Shown in pieces: positions 1 to 5,723 of a stretch of 5,750 nt of DNA; the stretch's first letter is position 1; the number at the start of each line of letters is the position of its first letter. This stretch comes from an uncultured Veillonella sp. Its GTDB lineage: Bacteria; Bacillota; Negativicutes; Veillonellales; Veillonellaceae. The DNA lies in the NCBI GenBank assembly GCA_900757715.1, contig CAAEOZ010000302.1:1-5750 (forward strand), read 5' to 3'. The position numbers and the translations under genes are program-made. Under the pieces are notes generated by a model that saw only the letters and a list, made by a program, of their open reading frames with translations, searched no databases and was not told where the DNA came from.

Positions 1-2761
1 GAACCGTGCCCCTACATTGCATAGACTTGGTATTCAAGCTTTCGAACCAATCCTTTGGGAAGGCCGTGCTATCAAATTGCATCCATTAGTATGTACAGCG
101 TTCAATGCCGACTTTGACGGTGACCAAATGGCGTGTCACTTACCATTGTCCGTAGAAGCACAAGCGGAAGCTCGTACATTGATGCTTTCTAGCCATAATA
201 TTTTGTCCACTAAGGACGGCAAGCCGGTAGCAGTACCTTCTCAAGATATGATCTTAGGTACATACTATTTAACAGTTGTACGCGAAGATACTCGTGATAA
301 AGCCAAAACATTTGCTACCTATGATGAAGTTATGCTTGCCTATGAGTCTCATATCATTGGTTTGCAAGATATTCTTTATATCCGTTTACCTGATCATGGC
401 CGTGTAGAAACAACAGCAGGTCGCTTGATCTTCAACAATGCTTTATTCCCAGAATTGTGGCAATATGAGAAACGTGAAGATGGCACTTACACATTAGGTA
501 AGGTTATGGATAAGAAAACAGTTGGTAAATTGGTTGATCAATGTTTCCAATTGTTTGGTAATGAAAAGACTGCAGAACTTTTGGACCGCATTAAGTCCTT
601 GGGTTACTCCTTTGCACGTCGTGCAGGTATGACTGTAGCTATTGCTGATATTAAAGTACCAGAAGTTAAAACTAGTTTGTTAGATACAGCGGAGCAAGAG
701 GTAGAAAAAGTATCTCGTATGTACCGTCGTGGTCTTATTACAGAAGAAGAACGTTATCGTAAAACTATCCAATTATGGACAAAGGCAACAGAAGATGTTA
801 CCGATGCGATGATGGATAACATGGCGTGCGACAAAGATGGATTCAACCCTGTTTACATGATGGCTATCTCTGGTGCCCGTGGTAATAAACAACAGATTCG
901 TCAGCTTGCTGGTATGCGTGGTTTGATGGCCGATCCATCTGGTCGTATTATCGACTTACCAATCAAAGCAAACTTTAAAGAAGGTTTGACTGTATTGGAT
1001 TACTTTACATCCTCTCATGGTGCTCGTAAAGGTTTGGCCGATACAGCGCTTCGTACAGCTGACTCTGGTTACTTGACTCGTCGTCTTGTTGACGTATCTC
1101 AAGACGTAATCGTTCGTGAGGATGATTGTGACGTTGTAGGTATCGATCTCGTTCGTGAACGTGCTCGTTTAGCTACATCTTCACGTCAAGCATTAGAATT
1201 GCTTAAAGATAAGCTCATTGGCCGCGTTCTAGATAAAGATGTAGTGAACGCTGAAACAGGAGAACTTGTTGTACCTGCTGAAACTATCTTAGACGAACAA
1301 TGCTTGGCTGATATTGCTGAAGCCGGTGTTACATCTATTGCATTGCGTGGTGCACATTTGGGTTCTGATAGCGATATTAACCATACTAACTTGGTTCAAA
1401 AAATTATTCTTGGTGAAAGCGACGATAGCATCCGTGCAACATTGAAAGAAACTATGGTTCAAAATATGTTGAATAAGGATACTGTACAAGCAATCGTTGA
1501 CAGTGAAGGGGTAGAAATTTTCCCAGCTGATACACGTCTCACCGAAGAAGGCATCGAAGCGATTCTTAACTCCGATGTAAAAGAAGTACAAGTACGCAAC
1601 AATGAAATCCACGGTATTGAAGTGGAAGCTATCGTTGAAGGCACTGGTGTTATCGAGCCATTAAAAGACCGTATCGTAGGTCGTATTGCAGCTGAAGAAT
1701 TAGTTAATAAGGAAACTGGCGAAGTCATCGTTCCTCTTAACGGTGAAATCACAGAGGCGTTAGCTGATGAAGTTGTAAAACACTATGAAACAGTAAAAAT
1801 CCGTTCCGTATTAACTTGCCGTAGCCCGTATGGCGTATGTCGCAAGTGTTATGGTCGTGATCTAGGAACTGGCAACCAAGTTCAAGTTGGTGAAGCTGTA
1901 GGTATCATTGCGGCACAATCCATCGGTGAACCTGGTACTCAGTTGACAATGCGTACGTTCCATACTGGTGGTGTCGCAGGTGACGATATTACACAAGGTT
2001 TGCCACGTGTCGAAGAATTGTTCGAAGCTCGTAAACCAAAACGTAATGCCATCATCGCAGAAAACGAAGGTACAGTTCGCGTTGTACCTAATGAAGGTAA
2101 AAAAGGTACAAATACTATCTTTATCACTGGTGAAGATGGTATCGAACTCGATTACCTCATCCCTTATGGTTCTCGTATTATCGTTAAAGACGGTGATGTG
2201 GTATCCTTGGGCGCTCGTTTGACAGAGGGGTCTATCAATCCTCATGACATCATGCGTGTAATGGGTACTGAAGCAACTCAACGTTACCTCGTATACGAAG
2301 TACAAAAAGTATACAAATCCCAAGGTGTAGAAATTAACGATAAACATATCGAAGTTATTGTTCGTCAAATGCTTCATAAAGTTAAAATTGAAACAGCTGG
2401 CGATGCGGATATGCTTCCAGGGGATATGGTGGACGTTAATACCTTTGACGAAGAAAACCGTCGTCTTACCCTTAATGGTCGTGAAAATGCTACGGGCAAA
2501 CGCACGCTATTGGGGATTACGAAAGCCGCTTTGGCAACGGACTCCTTCTTGTCTGCTGCATCATTCCAAGAAACGACACGTGTTCTTACCGATGCTGCTA
2601 TCAAGGGTAAAATCGATCCATTGTTGGGCTTGAAAGAAAACGTAATCATTGGTAAGTTGATTCCTGCTGGTACAGGCATGAGTCGTTACCGTAAGATTGA
2701 AGTTGTAAAAAATACACCTGAAATCATTGATATTACGGAAGAGGTTATGTCTGAAGATTAA
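1..2761 (+). CDS. rpoC: DNA-directed RNA polymerase subunit beta' (5' end missing)
   Basis: Catalytic beta' subunit of RNA polymerase. The frame is open from the left edge (first full codon at 2) to TAA at 2759-2761, giving 919 visible residues. The first ones match E. coli beta' near residue 424, so roughly 400-425 residues are missing and the TTG at 17 is internal. Numbering the codon at 17 as residue 1: the catalytic Mg motif NADFDGD is at 30-36 (bases 104-124); the F-loop region with ISGARGNKQQIRQLAGMRG is at 284-302; the bridge helix spans about 326-362; the second zinc site is Cys371, Cys601, Cys608 and Cys611; the trigger loop with TMRTFH has Met645, Arg646 and His649; the C-terminal block LLGITKAALATDSF follows. 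The E. coli SI3 insertion after the trigger loop is absent. The gap from Cys371 to Cys601 is 230 residues against 74 in E. coli (814-888), an insertion of about 156 residues described separately. rpoB presumably lies upstream. The codon choice, rich in CGT and GGT, fits high expression. Confidence 0.98.
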   Translation, partial: NRAPTLHRLGIQAFEPILWEGRAIKLHPLVCTAFNADFDGDQMACHLPLSVEAQAEARTLMLSSHNILSTKDGKPVAVPSQDMILGTYYLTVVREDTRDKAKTFATYDEVMLAYESHIIGLQDILYIRLPDHGRVETTAGRLIFNNALFPELWQYEKREDGTYTLGKVMDKKTVGKLVDQCFQLFGNEKTAELLDRIKSLGYSFARRAGMTVAIADIKVPEVKTSLLDTAEQEVEKVSRMYRRGLITEEERYRKTIQLWTKATEDVTDAMMDNMACDKDGFNPVYMMAISGARGNKQQIRQLAGMRGLMADPSGRIIDLPIKANFKEGLTVLDYFTSSHGARKGLADTALRTADSGYLTRRLVDVSQDVIVREDDCDVVGIDLVRERARLATSSRQALELLKDKLIGRVLDKDVVNAETGELVVPAETILDEQCLADIAEAGVTSIALRGAHLGSDSDINHTNLVQKIILGESDDSIRATLKETMVQNMLNKDTVQAIVDSEGVEIFPADTRLTEEGIEAILNSDVKEVQVRNNEIHGIEVEAIVEGTGVIEPLKDRIVGRIAAEELVNKETGEVIVPLNGEITEALADEVVKHYETVKIRSVLTCRSPYGVCRKCYGRDLGTGNQVQVGEAVGIIAAQSIGEPGTQLTMRTFHTGGVAGDDITQGLPRVEELFEARKPKRNAIIAENEGTVRVVPNEGKKGTNTIFITGEDGIELDYLIPYGSRIIVKDGDVVSLGARLTEGSINPHDIMRVMGTEATQRYLVYEVQKVYKSQGVEINDKHIEVIVRQMLHKVKIETAGDADMLPGDMVDVNTFDEENRRLTLNGRENATGKRTLLGITKAALATDSFLSAASFQETTRVLTDAAIKGKIDPLLGLKENVIIGKLIPAGTGMSRYRKIEVVKNTPEIIDITEEVMSED
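1205..1810 (+). repeat. Triplicated protein module within rpoC (beta' insertion before the zinc site)
   Basis: Three diverged copies of one module lie head to tail in the reading frame. Copy 1 is bases 1205-1351 (visible residues 397-445), copy 2 is 1445-1600 (477-528) and copy 3 is 1664-1810 (550-598). Copies 1 and 3 share VNAETGELVVP and VNKETGEVIVP (8 of 11 identical), preceded in both by KD, two residues and then a hydrophobic-GR step. Copy 2 is more diverged but keeps the pattern K(E/D)xxV...LxKDxV...G....PA.T.L.E, ending in V..V.VR. E. coli and B. subtilis have one copy, corresponding to copy 3, directly before the CxxxxxxCxxC zinc cysteines. Start-to-start spacings of 80 and 73 residues match half of the 156-residue excess, so two extra units explain the whole insertion. 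The DNA of the copies has diverged, so the duplication is old. The fold is not evident from sequence; a small beta-rich domain of the kind common in polymerase insertions is an inference. Confidence 0.8.
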
Positions 2762-2836
2762 TTGCTTCGGAGCGGCCGTTAGGCTATATATAATTGTATA
2801 GACTTGTTGCATTATTGATACTGTGCGACAGAATAA

Positions 2837-2867
2837 AAAAGGGTGCACCCGCGAGGTGCACCCTTTT
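2837..2867. terminator. Bidirectional intrinsic terminator between rpoC and the transporter gene
   Basis: A perfect 9-bp GC-rich stem, GGGTGCACC (2841-2849) with GGTGCACCC (2855-2863), encloses the loop CGCGA. It is extended by AAAA (2837-2840) pairing with TTTT (2864-2867). On the plus strand the stem is followed by TTTTGTT, 76 bases after the rpoC stop. On the minus strand it is followed by six T residues (2840-2835), 158 bases after the transporter stop. It can therefore end both convergent transcripts. No better terminator lies closer to the transporter gene. Confidence 0.93.
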
Positions 2868-3024
2868 GTTATGGGGAATTATTGGTTTGAGAGATATATG
2901 TGTATGAGCTCTATGATTATATGTCTCTATAATTATAGGTCTATATAAATTGAGGTCTTCATGATATGTGTTAGTATCAGTTTGTAAAATAAAATGATAC
3001 TTTGTTAAGGTTGTGGTATGAAAA
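2868..3024. other. AT-rich gene-free spacer downstream of the transporter gene
   Basis: These 157 bases hold no supported gene. If the only terminator is at 2837-2867, the stretch is the 3' untranslated part of the transporter mRNA. It contains a 12-bp perfect palindrome CTATAATTATAG (2927-2938) inside three loosely similar CTAT-starting segments (2911, 2927, 2941), and a weak 7-bp inverted repeat AGTATCA/TGATACT (2973-2979 and 2995-3001) with a 15-base loop. None has a recognised function. Confidence 0.5.
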
Positions 3025-5046
3025 CTATTCAGCTGCTTCTTCCGCGTCATGAGACATGATGTCATAACCGACGTCATCCGATAAAGTAAGATATCGTTCG
3101 TACTGTCGAATGATATCGGTAATGATATCCTCCCGTGTCATATACTGCGCATCGTATCCGGCGCGCCCGTCACTGAAATATGTCATAGGAATTGCATTGG
3201 TGCTTTCAGTAATGTGAGGAATGTTAGGATCTTCAATGAGATGATCTGATACCTCTTGCGTAACGAGCTTGATGCCGTAGGTAAAGTTGCGCATTGATTC
3301 TTTTTCGATGGTTAACTCTACGGAGGCGTCGTTACTGTTGAAATATTTGTCAATTCTCGTAGTTAATCCGTACTCTTCGGTCAATTCTTTATTGAGCTGA
3401 TACATAGCAGGTAGTGCTGTCGTTTTCATAAAGGAAATAACATCTTCTGACTGCGTTTGATTGAGTATTTTGGCAAGACCTTGCTTCCAGTTCTTGCTGT
3501 CCCAGTAGATGGATGTGGTTGAAAGTTTTGTGTTAAAGTATTGCGTATCTGTCAATAATCCCTGCCATAAGCTGTAGCACATGATAACCATCAAGGCTGC
3601 AAACGGTAAGGCGAGAATGAGTGTTACCGACTGGAGTACGTTGAGTCCGCCGATGCTGAGCAAGCTGATGGCGAGGAATGCCATTACGGCGCCCCACATT
3701 GGACACTGCCATTTCGGTGATGGCGTGCCTTTGTCATAAGCGGCAATATTATTTAATACATAAATCCCCGAGTCGGTGGATGTGATGAAAAATAATGCCA
3801 ATACGATAATCGATAGGAGATTAGTCAAACCGGATAATGGTAAATATTCAAGAAATGCAAAGAGTAGTTGTTCTGGTTTATCGGTTAATGCACCGAGTGC
3901 ACCGTTTGCTACTGTTTCATCGATATAAATTGCAGTGTTACCAAAGATAGTAAACCAAACGATAGTAAATACAGTTGGAATAATGAGTACCCCAAAGATG
4001 AATTCTCGAATTGTGCGACCTCTTGAGATTCGTGCGATGAACATGCCCACAAATGGCGCCCAAGATAACCACCAAGCCCAGAATAGTATGGTCCAGCTGA
4101 AGAACCATGGTCGGGTTTCTGGTGTATAGATAGATGTATAGAAGCTTTGTCCTAAAATATGTGATAAATAGTATCCAAAGTTTTCTACCGTTGAATTTAA
4201 TAGGAGCAATGTAGGACCTGTACAGAGTACAAAGAGCATTAAGACTAATGCGACCGATATATTGATTTCACTGAGCAGCTTAACGCCTTTATCAATACCT
4301 GTAACAGCAGATAAAACGGCAATGGACATAATGACGATGATGATGACCGTTTGTGCGGGAAAGTCGTTAGCGGAAATGACGTCAATATATAGAAAGCCCG
4401 CACCTAGTTGGGCGGCACCAAATCCTAAGGTGGTTACAATACCTAATAAAGTTACACAAAGTGCGATGATATCGATAATGTGCCCTCGTGGGCCATTGAT
4501 CTTATCCTTCCACAGAGGATAGAAACATGAACGTAGTGATAATGGCAATTTATAGCGAAAACCGAAATACGCTAATGCTAAAGCCATAATGCCGTATACC
4601 GTCCATGCATTGATGCCCCAGTGAAAGATGGAGCGGAATAACGCTTCCTTGGCGTTAGGTGCACCATCGACTAAGCCTACAGCAGAGTGATAATGTGAGA
4701 GCGGCTCAGCAGTTCCGAAGAACATGAGACCTACACCGGTACCCGCCGCAAATAACATGGCGAGCCATGCGGTATAAGAGAATTCCGCTTCTTCATCATC
4801 GCTACCGAGTTTGATGTCACCTAGCGAACTAAGTGCAAGAAAGATATTGAAGATAAAGAAGAGACTTATGGATAAAACATAAAACCAGCTGAAATCTTCA
4901 AATATAATATCACGAACCCCTTGGAGGATCGTTTGAGAAATTTGCGGAATCAGAAGGGCACATAAGCTCAGCCCTAAGACGATAGACAAGCTACCTATAA
5001 TTACAGGGGGATTAAAGTTTGAATAACGTTTAATGAGTTTAATCAT
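3025..5046 (-). CDS. betT: BCCT-family choline/glycine-betaine-type transporter, BetT-like
   Basis: Secondary transporter of the betaine/choline/carnitine family in the cytoplasmic membrane, importing quaternary ammonium compounds for osmoprotection or as nutrients. At 673 residues it is close to E. coli BetT (677). About 12 membrane segments run from near residue 15 to 497 after a very short N-terminus. The family signature SWTILFWAWW is at 317-326. Aromatic-box positions known from BetP are kept: Trp143, Trp148, Tyr151, Trp325, Trp326 and Trp329. The glycine-rich third helix reads AGTGVGLMFFGTAEP (101-115). FITSTDSG (420-427) matches the sodium-site region of BetP. A soluble tail of about 170 residues (500-673) resembles the E. 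coli BetT tail, with ALPAMYQLNKEL (544-555) and EDIITDIIRQYERYL (639-653). ATG at 5046 is preceded by AAAGGAGA, which fixes the start. Gly106 replaces the Asp that I recall E. coli BetT having here, so proton-coupled choline uptake should not be assumed. The family is certain, the substrate is not. No choline-oxidation genes are adjacent. Confidence 0.93.
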   Translation of the reverse strand: MIKLIKRYSNFNPPVIIGSLSIVLGLSLCALLIPQISQTILQGVRDIIFEDFSWFYVLSISLFFIFNIFLALSSLGDIKLGSDDEEAEFSYTAWLAMLFAAGTGVGLMFFGTAEPLSHYHSAVGLVDGAPNAKEALFRSIFHWGINAWTVYGIMALALAYFGFRYKLPLSLRSCFYPLWKDKINGPRGHIIDIIALCVTLLGIVTTLGFGAAQLGAGFLYIDVISANDFPAQTVIIIVIMSIAVLSAVTGIDKGVKLLSEINISVALVLMLFVLCTGPTLLLLNSTVENFGYYLSHILGQSFYTSIYTPETRPWFFSWTILFWAWWLSWAPFVGMFIARISRGRTIREFIFGVLIIPTVFTIVWFTIFGNTAIYIDETVANGALGALTDKPEQLLFAFLEYLPLSGLTNLLSIIVLALFFITSTDSGIYVLNNIAAYDKGTPSPKWQCPMWGAVMAFLAISLLSIGGLNVLQSVTLILALPFAALMVIMCYSLWQGLLTDTQYFNTKLSTTSIYWDSKNWKQGLAKILNQTQSEDVISFMKTTALPAMYQLNKELTEEYGLTTRIDKYFNSNDASVELTIEKESMRNFTYGIKLVTQEVSDHLIEDPNIPHITESTNAIPMTYFSDGRAGYDAQYMTREDIITDIIRQYERYLTLSDDVGYDIMSHDAEEAAE

Positions 5047-5050
5047 ATAA

Positions 5051-5058
5051 TCTCCTTT
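5051..5058 (-). promoter_or_regulatory. Ribosome binding site of the BCCT transporter gene
   Basis: On the minus strand AAAGGAGA ends immediately before ATTATATG. The GGAG core lies five bases from the ATG at 5046-5044. This supports that start and a protein with almost no cytoplasmic N-terminal extension. Confidence 0.9.
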
Positions 5059-5076
5059 CTTCAGTAACTTATAAAT

Positions 5077-5088
5077 ACAAATATTTGT
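5077..5088. promoter_or_regulatory. 12-bp perfect palindrome upstream of the transporter start (possible operator)
   Basis: ACAAATATTTGT is an uninterrupted 12-bp palindrome, 31 bases before the transporter ATG and inside its proposed leader. Its position would suit a repressor or roadblock site. The element is AT-only apart from one C and one G, and no regulator is known, so the operator role is inference. Confidence 0.3.
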
Positions 5089-5120
5089 TCTGTATTAATT
5101 TATATCATAATAAAATGGTG

Positions 5121-5148
5121 TTTATATTAATTTTGCATAATTGGTAAA
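5121..5148 (-). promoter_or_regulatory. Candidate promoter of the BCCT transporter gene
   Basis: Read on the minus strand, TTTACC (5148-5143) and TATAAA (5126-5121) are separated by 16 bases. Transcription would start near 5114, giving a leader of about 67 bases. The surrounding DNA is very AT-rich, so other -10-like hexamers exist, for example TATGAT at 5109-5104 without a good -35. This is the best pair seen, but it is not unique. Confidence 0.4.
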
Positions 5149-5171
5149 AGAAAAAATAATAGTAAATGCAT

Positions 5172-5223
5172 AGAATGATTATTTATACATAAAAATAATG
5201 ATATATGAATAAAAAATCATTCT
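5172..5223. repeat. 52-base near-palindrome in the divergent intergenic region
   Basis: The 20-base arms 5172-5191 and 5204-5223 pair at 18 of 20 positions around a 12-base centre. The outer nine base pairs, AGAATGATT with AATCATTCT, are perfect. It lies between the transporter promoter candidate and the plus-strand promoter at 5312. It is not followed by a T run on either strand, so it does not look like an ordinary terminator. It could be a protein-binding site or the relic of a small inverted-repeat element. Confidence 0.55.
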
Positions 5224-5311
5224 TCATTTATAATTTAAGATTGAATGAAACACACGGATGAGTGTACACATAAAATGCAGCTGTAGAGCGGTGTGTGACA
5301 TTGGAAATTGT

Positions 5312-5340
5312 TTGACATGGACTGCTGTAATTGATATACT
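5312..5340 (+). promoter_or_regulatory. Strong sigma-70-type promoter of the L7Ae-rpsL operon
   Basis: TTGACA (5312-5317, perfect consensus) and TATACT (5335-5340, five of six) are separated by exactly 17 bases, with a TG one base upstream of the -10 (extended -10). The expected start is near 5347, about 55 bases before the ATG at 5402. This is the strongest promoter visible in the window and suits a ribosomal protein operon. It means the operon does not depend on read-through from rpoBC. Confidence 0.88.
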
Positions 5341-5351
5341 TACATAGTGCT

Positions 5352-5378
5352 TTAGGCGAGGTATGCCTAATGGGCATA
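5352..5378 (+). promoter_or_regulatory. Two mutually exclusive hairpins in the 5' leader of the L7Ae gene
   Basis: Hairpin A pairs TTAGGC (5352-5357) with GCCTAA (5365-5370) around a 7-base loop. Hairpin B pairs TATGCC (5362-5367) with GGCATA (5373-5378) around a 5-base loop. Both use bases 5365-5367, so only one can form at a time. They sit between the predicted transcription start and the ribosome binding site at 5386. The pairings are seen directly; a regulatory role, such as feedback by a ribosomal protein, is inference. Confidence 0.45.
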
Positions 5379-5385
5379 ATTTCGT

Positions 5386-5391
5386 AAGGAG
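5386..5391 (+). promoter_or_regulatory. Ribosome binding site deciding the L7Ae gene start
   Basis: AAGGAG lies ten bases before the ATG at 5402. It lies downstream of the alternative in-frame ATG at 5363, so it cannot serve that codon, which also falls within the leader hairpins. The site therefore selects the shorter, 81-residue protein. Confidence 0.85.
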
Positions 5392-5401
5392 AATTAGTAC
5401 A

Positions 5402-5647
5402 ATGGACATTGCCCATCTGAAGTCGGTGAACAAAACAATCGGTGCCAAGCAAACGTTGAAACAAATTGCTAAAGGTGCTGTGAAGTACGTGTTCCTGGGT
5501 TGTGATAGTGATGAACGTGTGGTACAGCCTTTACGGATTGCTTGTGAAGAACAGGGAATACCTGTGAATGACAAACACACCATGGATGATCTCGGACGTG
5601 CGTGTCGCATCAAAGTGCGGGCCACAGCTGTAGGCATCCTACGTTAA
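5402..5647 (+). CDS. ybxF: L7Ae/L30e-family small ribosome-associated K-turn-binding protein
   Basis: Small RNA-binding protein of the L7Ae/L30e/S12e/Gadd45 fold. It is the counterpart of B. subtilis YbxF (also called RplGB, 82 residues), which is known to bind kink-turn RNA. The chosen start at 5402 gives 81 residues beginning MDIAHLKSVNKTIGAKQT. An in-frame ATG at 5363 would add 13 residues but lacks a binding site and would start inside leader hairpins. The conserved IGAKQT segment (residues 13-18) is the family's RNA-contact region after the first strand. KGAVKYVFLGCDSD (23-36) and the C-terminal LGRACRIKVRATAVGIL (64-80) match the strand-helix pattern of the family. It is first in its operon, with its own strong promoter, and rpsL follows after 76 bases, as in B. 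subtilis. The cellular role of bacterial YbxF is poorly defined; association with ribosomal RNA or K-turn riboswitches is family knowledge rather than something shown here. Confidence 0.9.
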   Translation: MDIAHLKSVNKTIGAKQTLKQIAKGAVKYVFLGCDSDERVVQPLRIACEEQGIPVNDKHTMDDLGRACRIKVRATAVGILR

Positions 5648-5657
5648 TCTCGGTAAT

Positions 5658-5686
5658 ATCCGATGTAACACTTTGTTATGACGGAT
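5658..5686 (+). promoter_or_regulatory. Hairpin in the spacer between the L7Ae gene and rpsL
   Basis: ATCCG (5658-5662) pairs with CGGAT (5682-5686). After one A/A mismatch, TGTAACA (5664-5670) pairs with TGTTATG (5674-5680), with two G-U pairs, closing on the loop CTT. A shorter competing hairpin pairs TCGG (5650-5653) with CCGA (5660-5663). No T run follows, so it is not a terminator. It ends 22 bases before the rpsL ribosome binding site and may affect mRNA stability or S12 translation. Confidence 0.45.
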
Positions 5687-5708
5687 CAATTATAAATCTC
5701 AAATTTGG

Positions 5709-5718
5709 AAAGGAGGTG
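5709..5718 (+). promoter_or_regulatory. Near-perfect ribosome binding site of rpsL
   Basis: AAAGGAGGTG is complementary to nearly the whole anti-Shine-Dalgarno core. GGAGG ends seven bases before the ATG at 5724. This is stronger than the AAGGAG of the upstream L7Ae gene and predicts very high S12 synthesis. Confidence 0.93.
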
Positions 5719-5723
5719 CCCAA

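Noticed and set aside
17..19. TTG at 17 as the start of rpoC
   Set aside because: The frame is open to the window edge, and the residues before it (NRAPT) belong to the conserved NRAPTLHRLGIQAFEP block of beta', so the codon is internal.
1205..1810. Intein or inserted foreign gene in rpoC
   Set aside because: There are no splice-junction residues or homing-endonuclease motifs, and the extra length is explained by diverged copies of the native module.
1862..2377. 171-residue minus-strand reading frame inside rpoC
   Set aside because: It lies opposite the highly conserved trigger-loop and downstream region, shows no recognisable domain, and its composition is what antisense to a conserved gene gives.
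2973..3001. AGTATCA/TGATACT inverted repeat as the transporter terminator
   Set aside because: Only 7 bp, AT-rich, with a 15-base loop and no T run after it on the minus strand; the hairpin at 2837-2867 is far stronger.
5047..5311. Small gene, tRNA or insertion-sequence end in the divergent intergenic region
   Set aside because: The stretch is very AT-rich, has no reading frame with a convincing ribosome binding site, no cloverleaf, and the inverted repeat has no transposase or target duplication beside it.
5363..5401. Longer start of the L7Ae gene at ATG 5363
   Set aside because: No ribosome binding site precedes it, it lies inside leader hairpins, and family length (about 82 residues) fits the start at 5402, which has AAGGAG upstream.
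5224..5637. 137-residue minus-strand reading frame opposite the L7Ae gene
   Set aside because: It overlaps a clearly recognisable plus-strand gene and its promoter, and has no supporting motif.
5658..5686. Canonical kink-turn or intrinsic terminator before rpsL
   Set aside because: The three-base bulge next to tandem G-A pairs required for a kink-turn is not in the right register, and no T run follows the stem.
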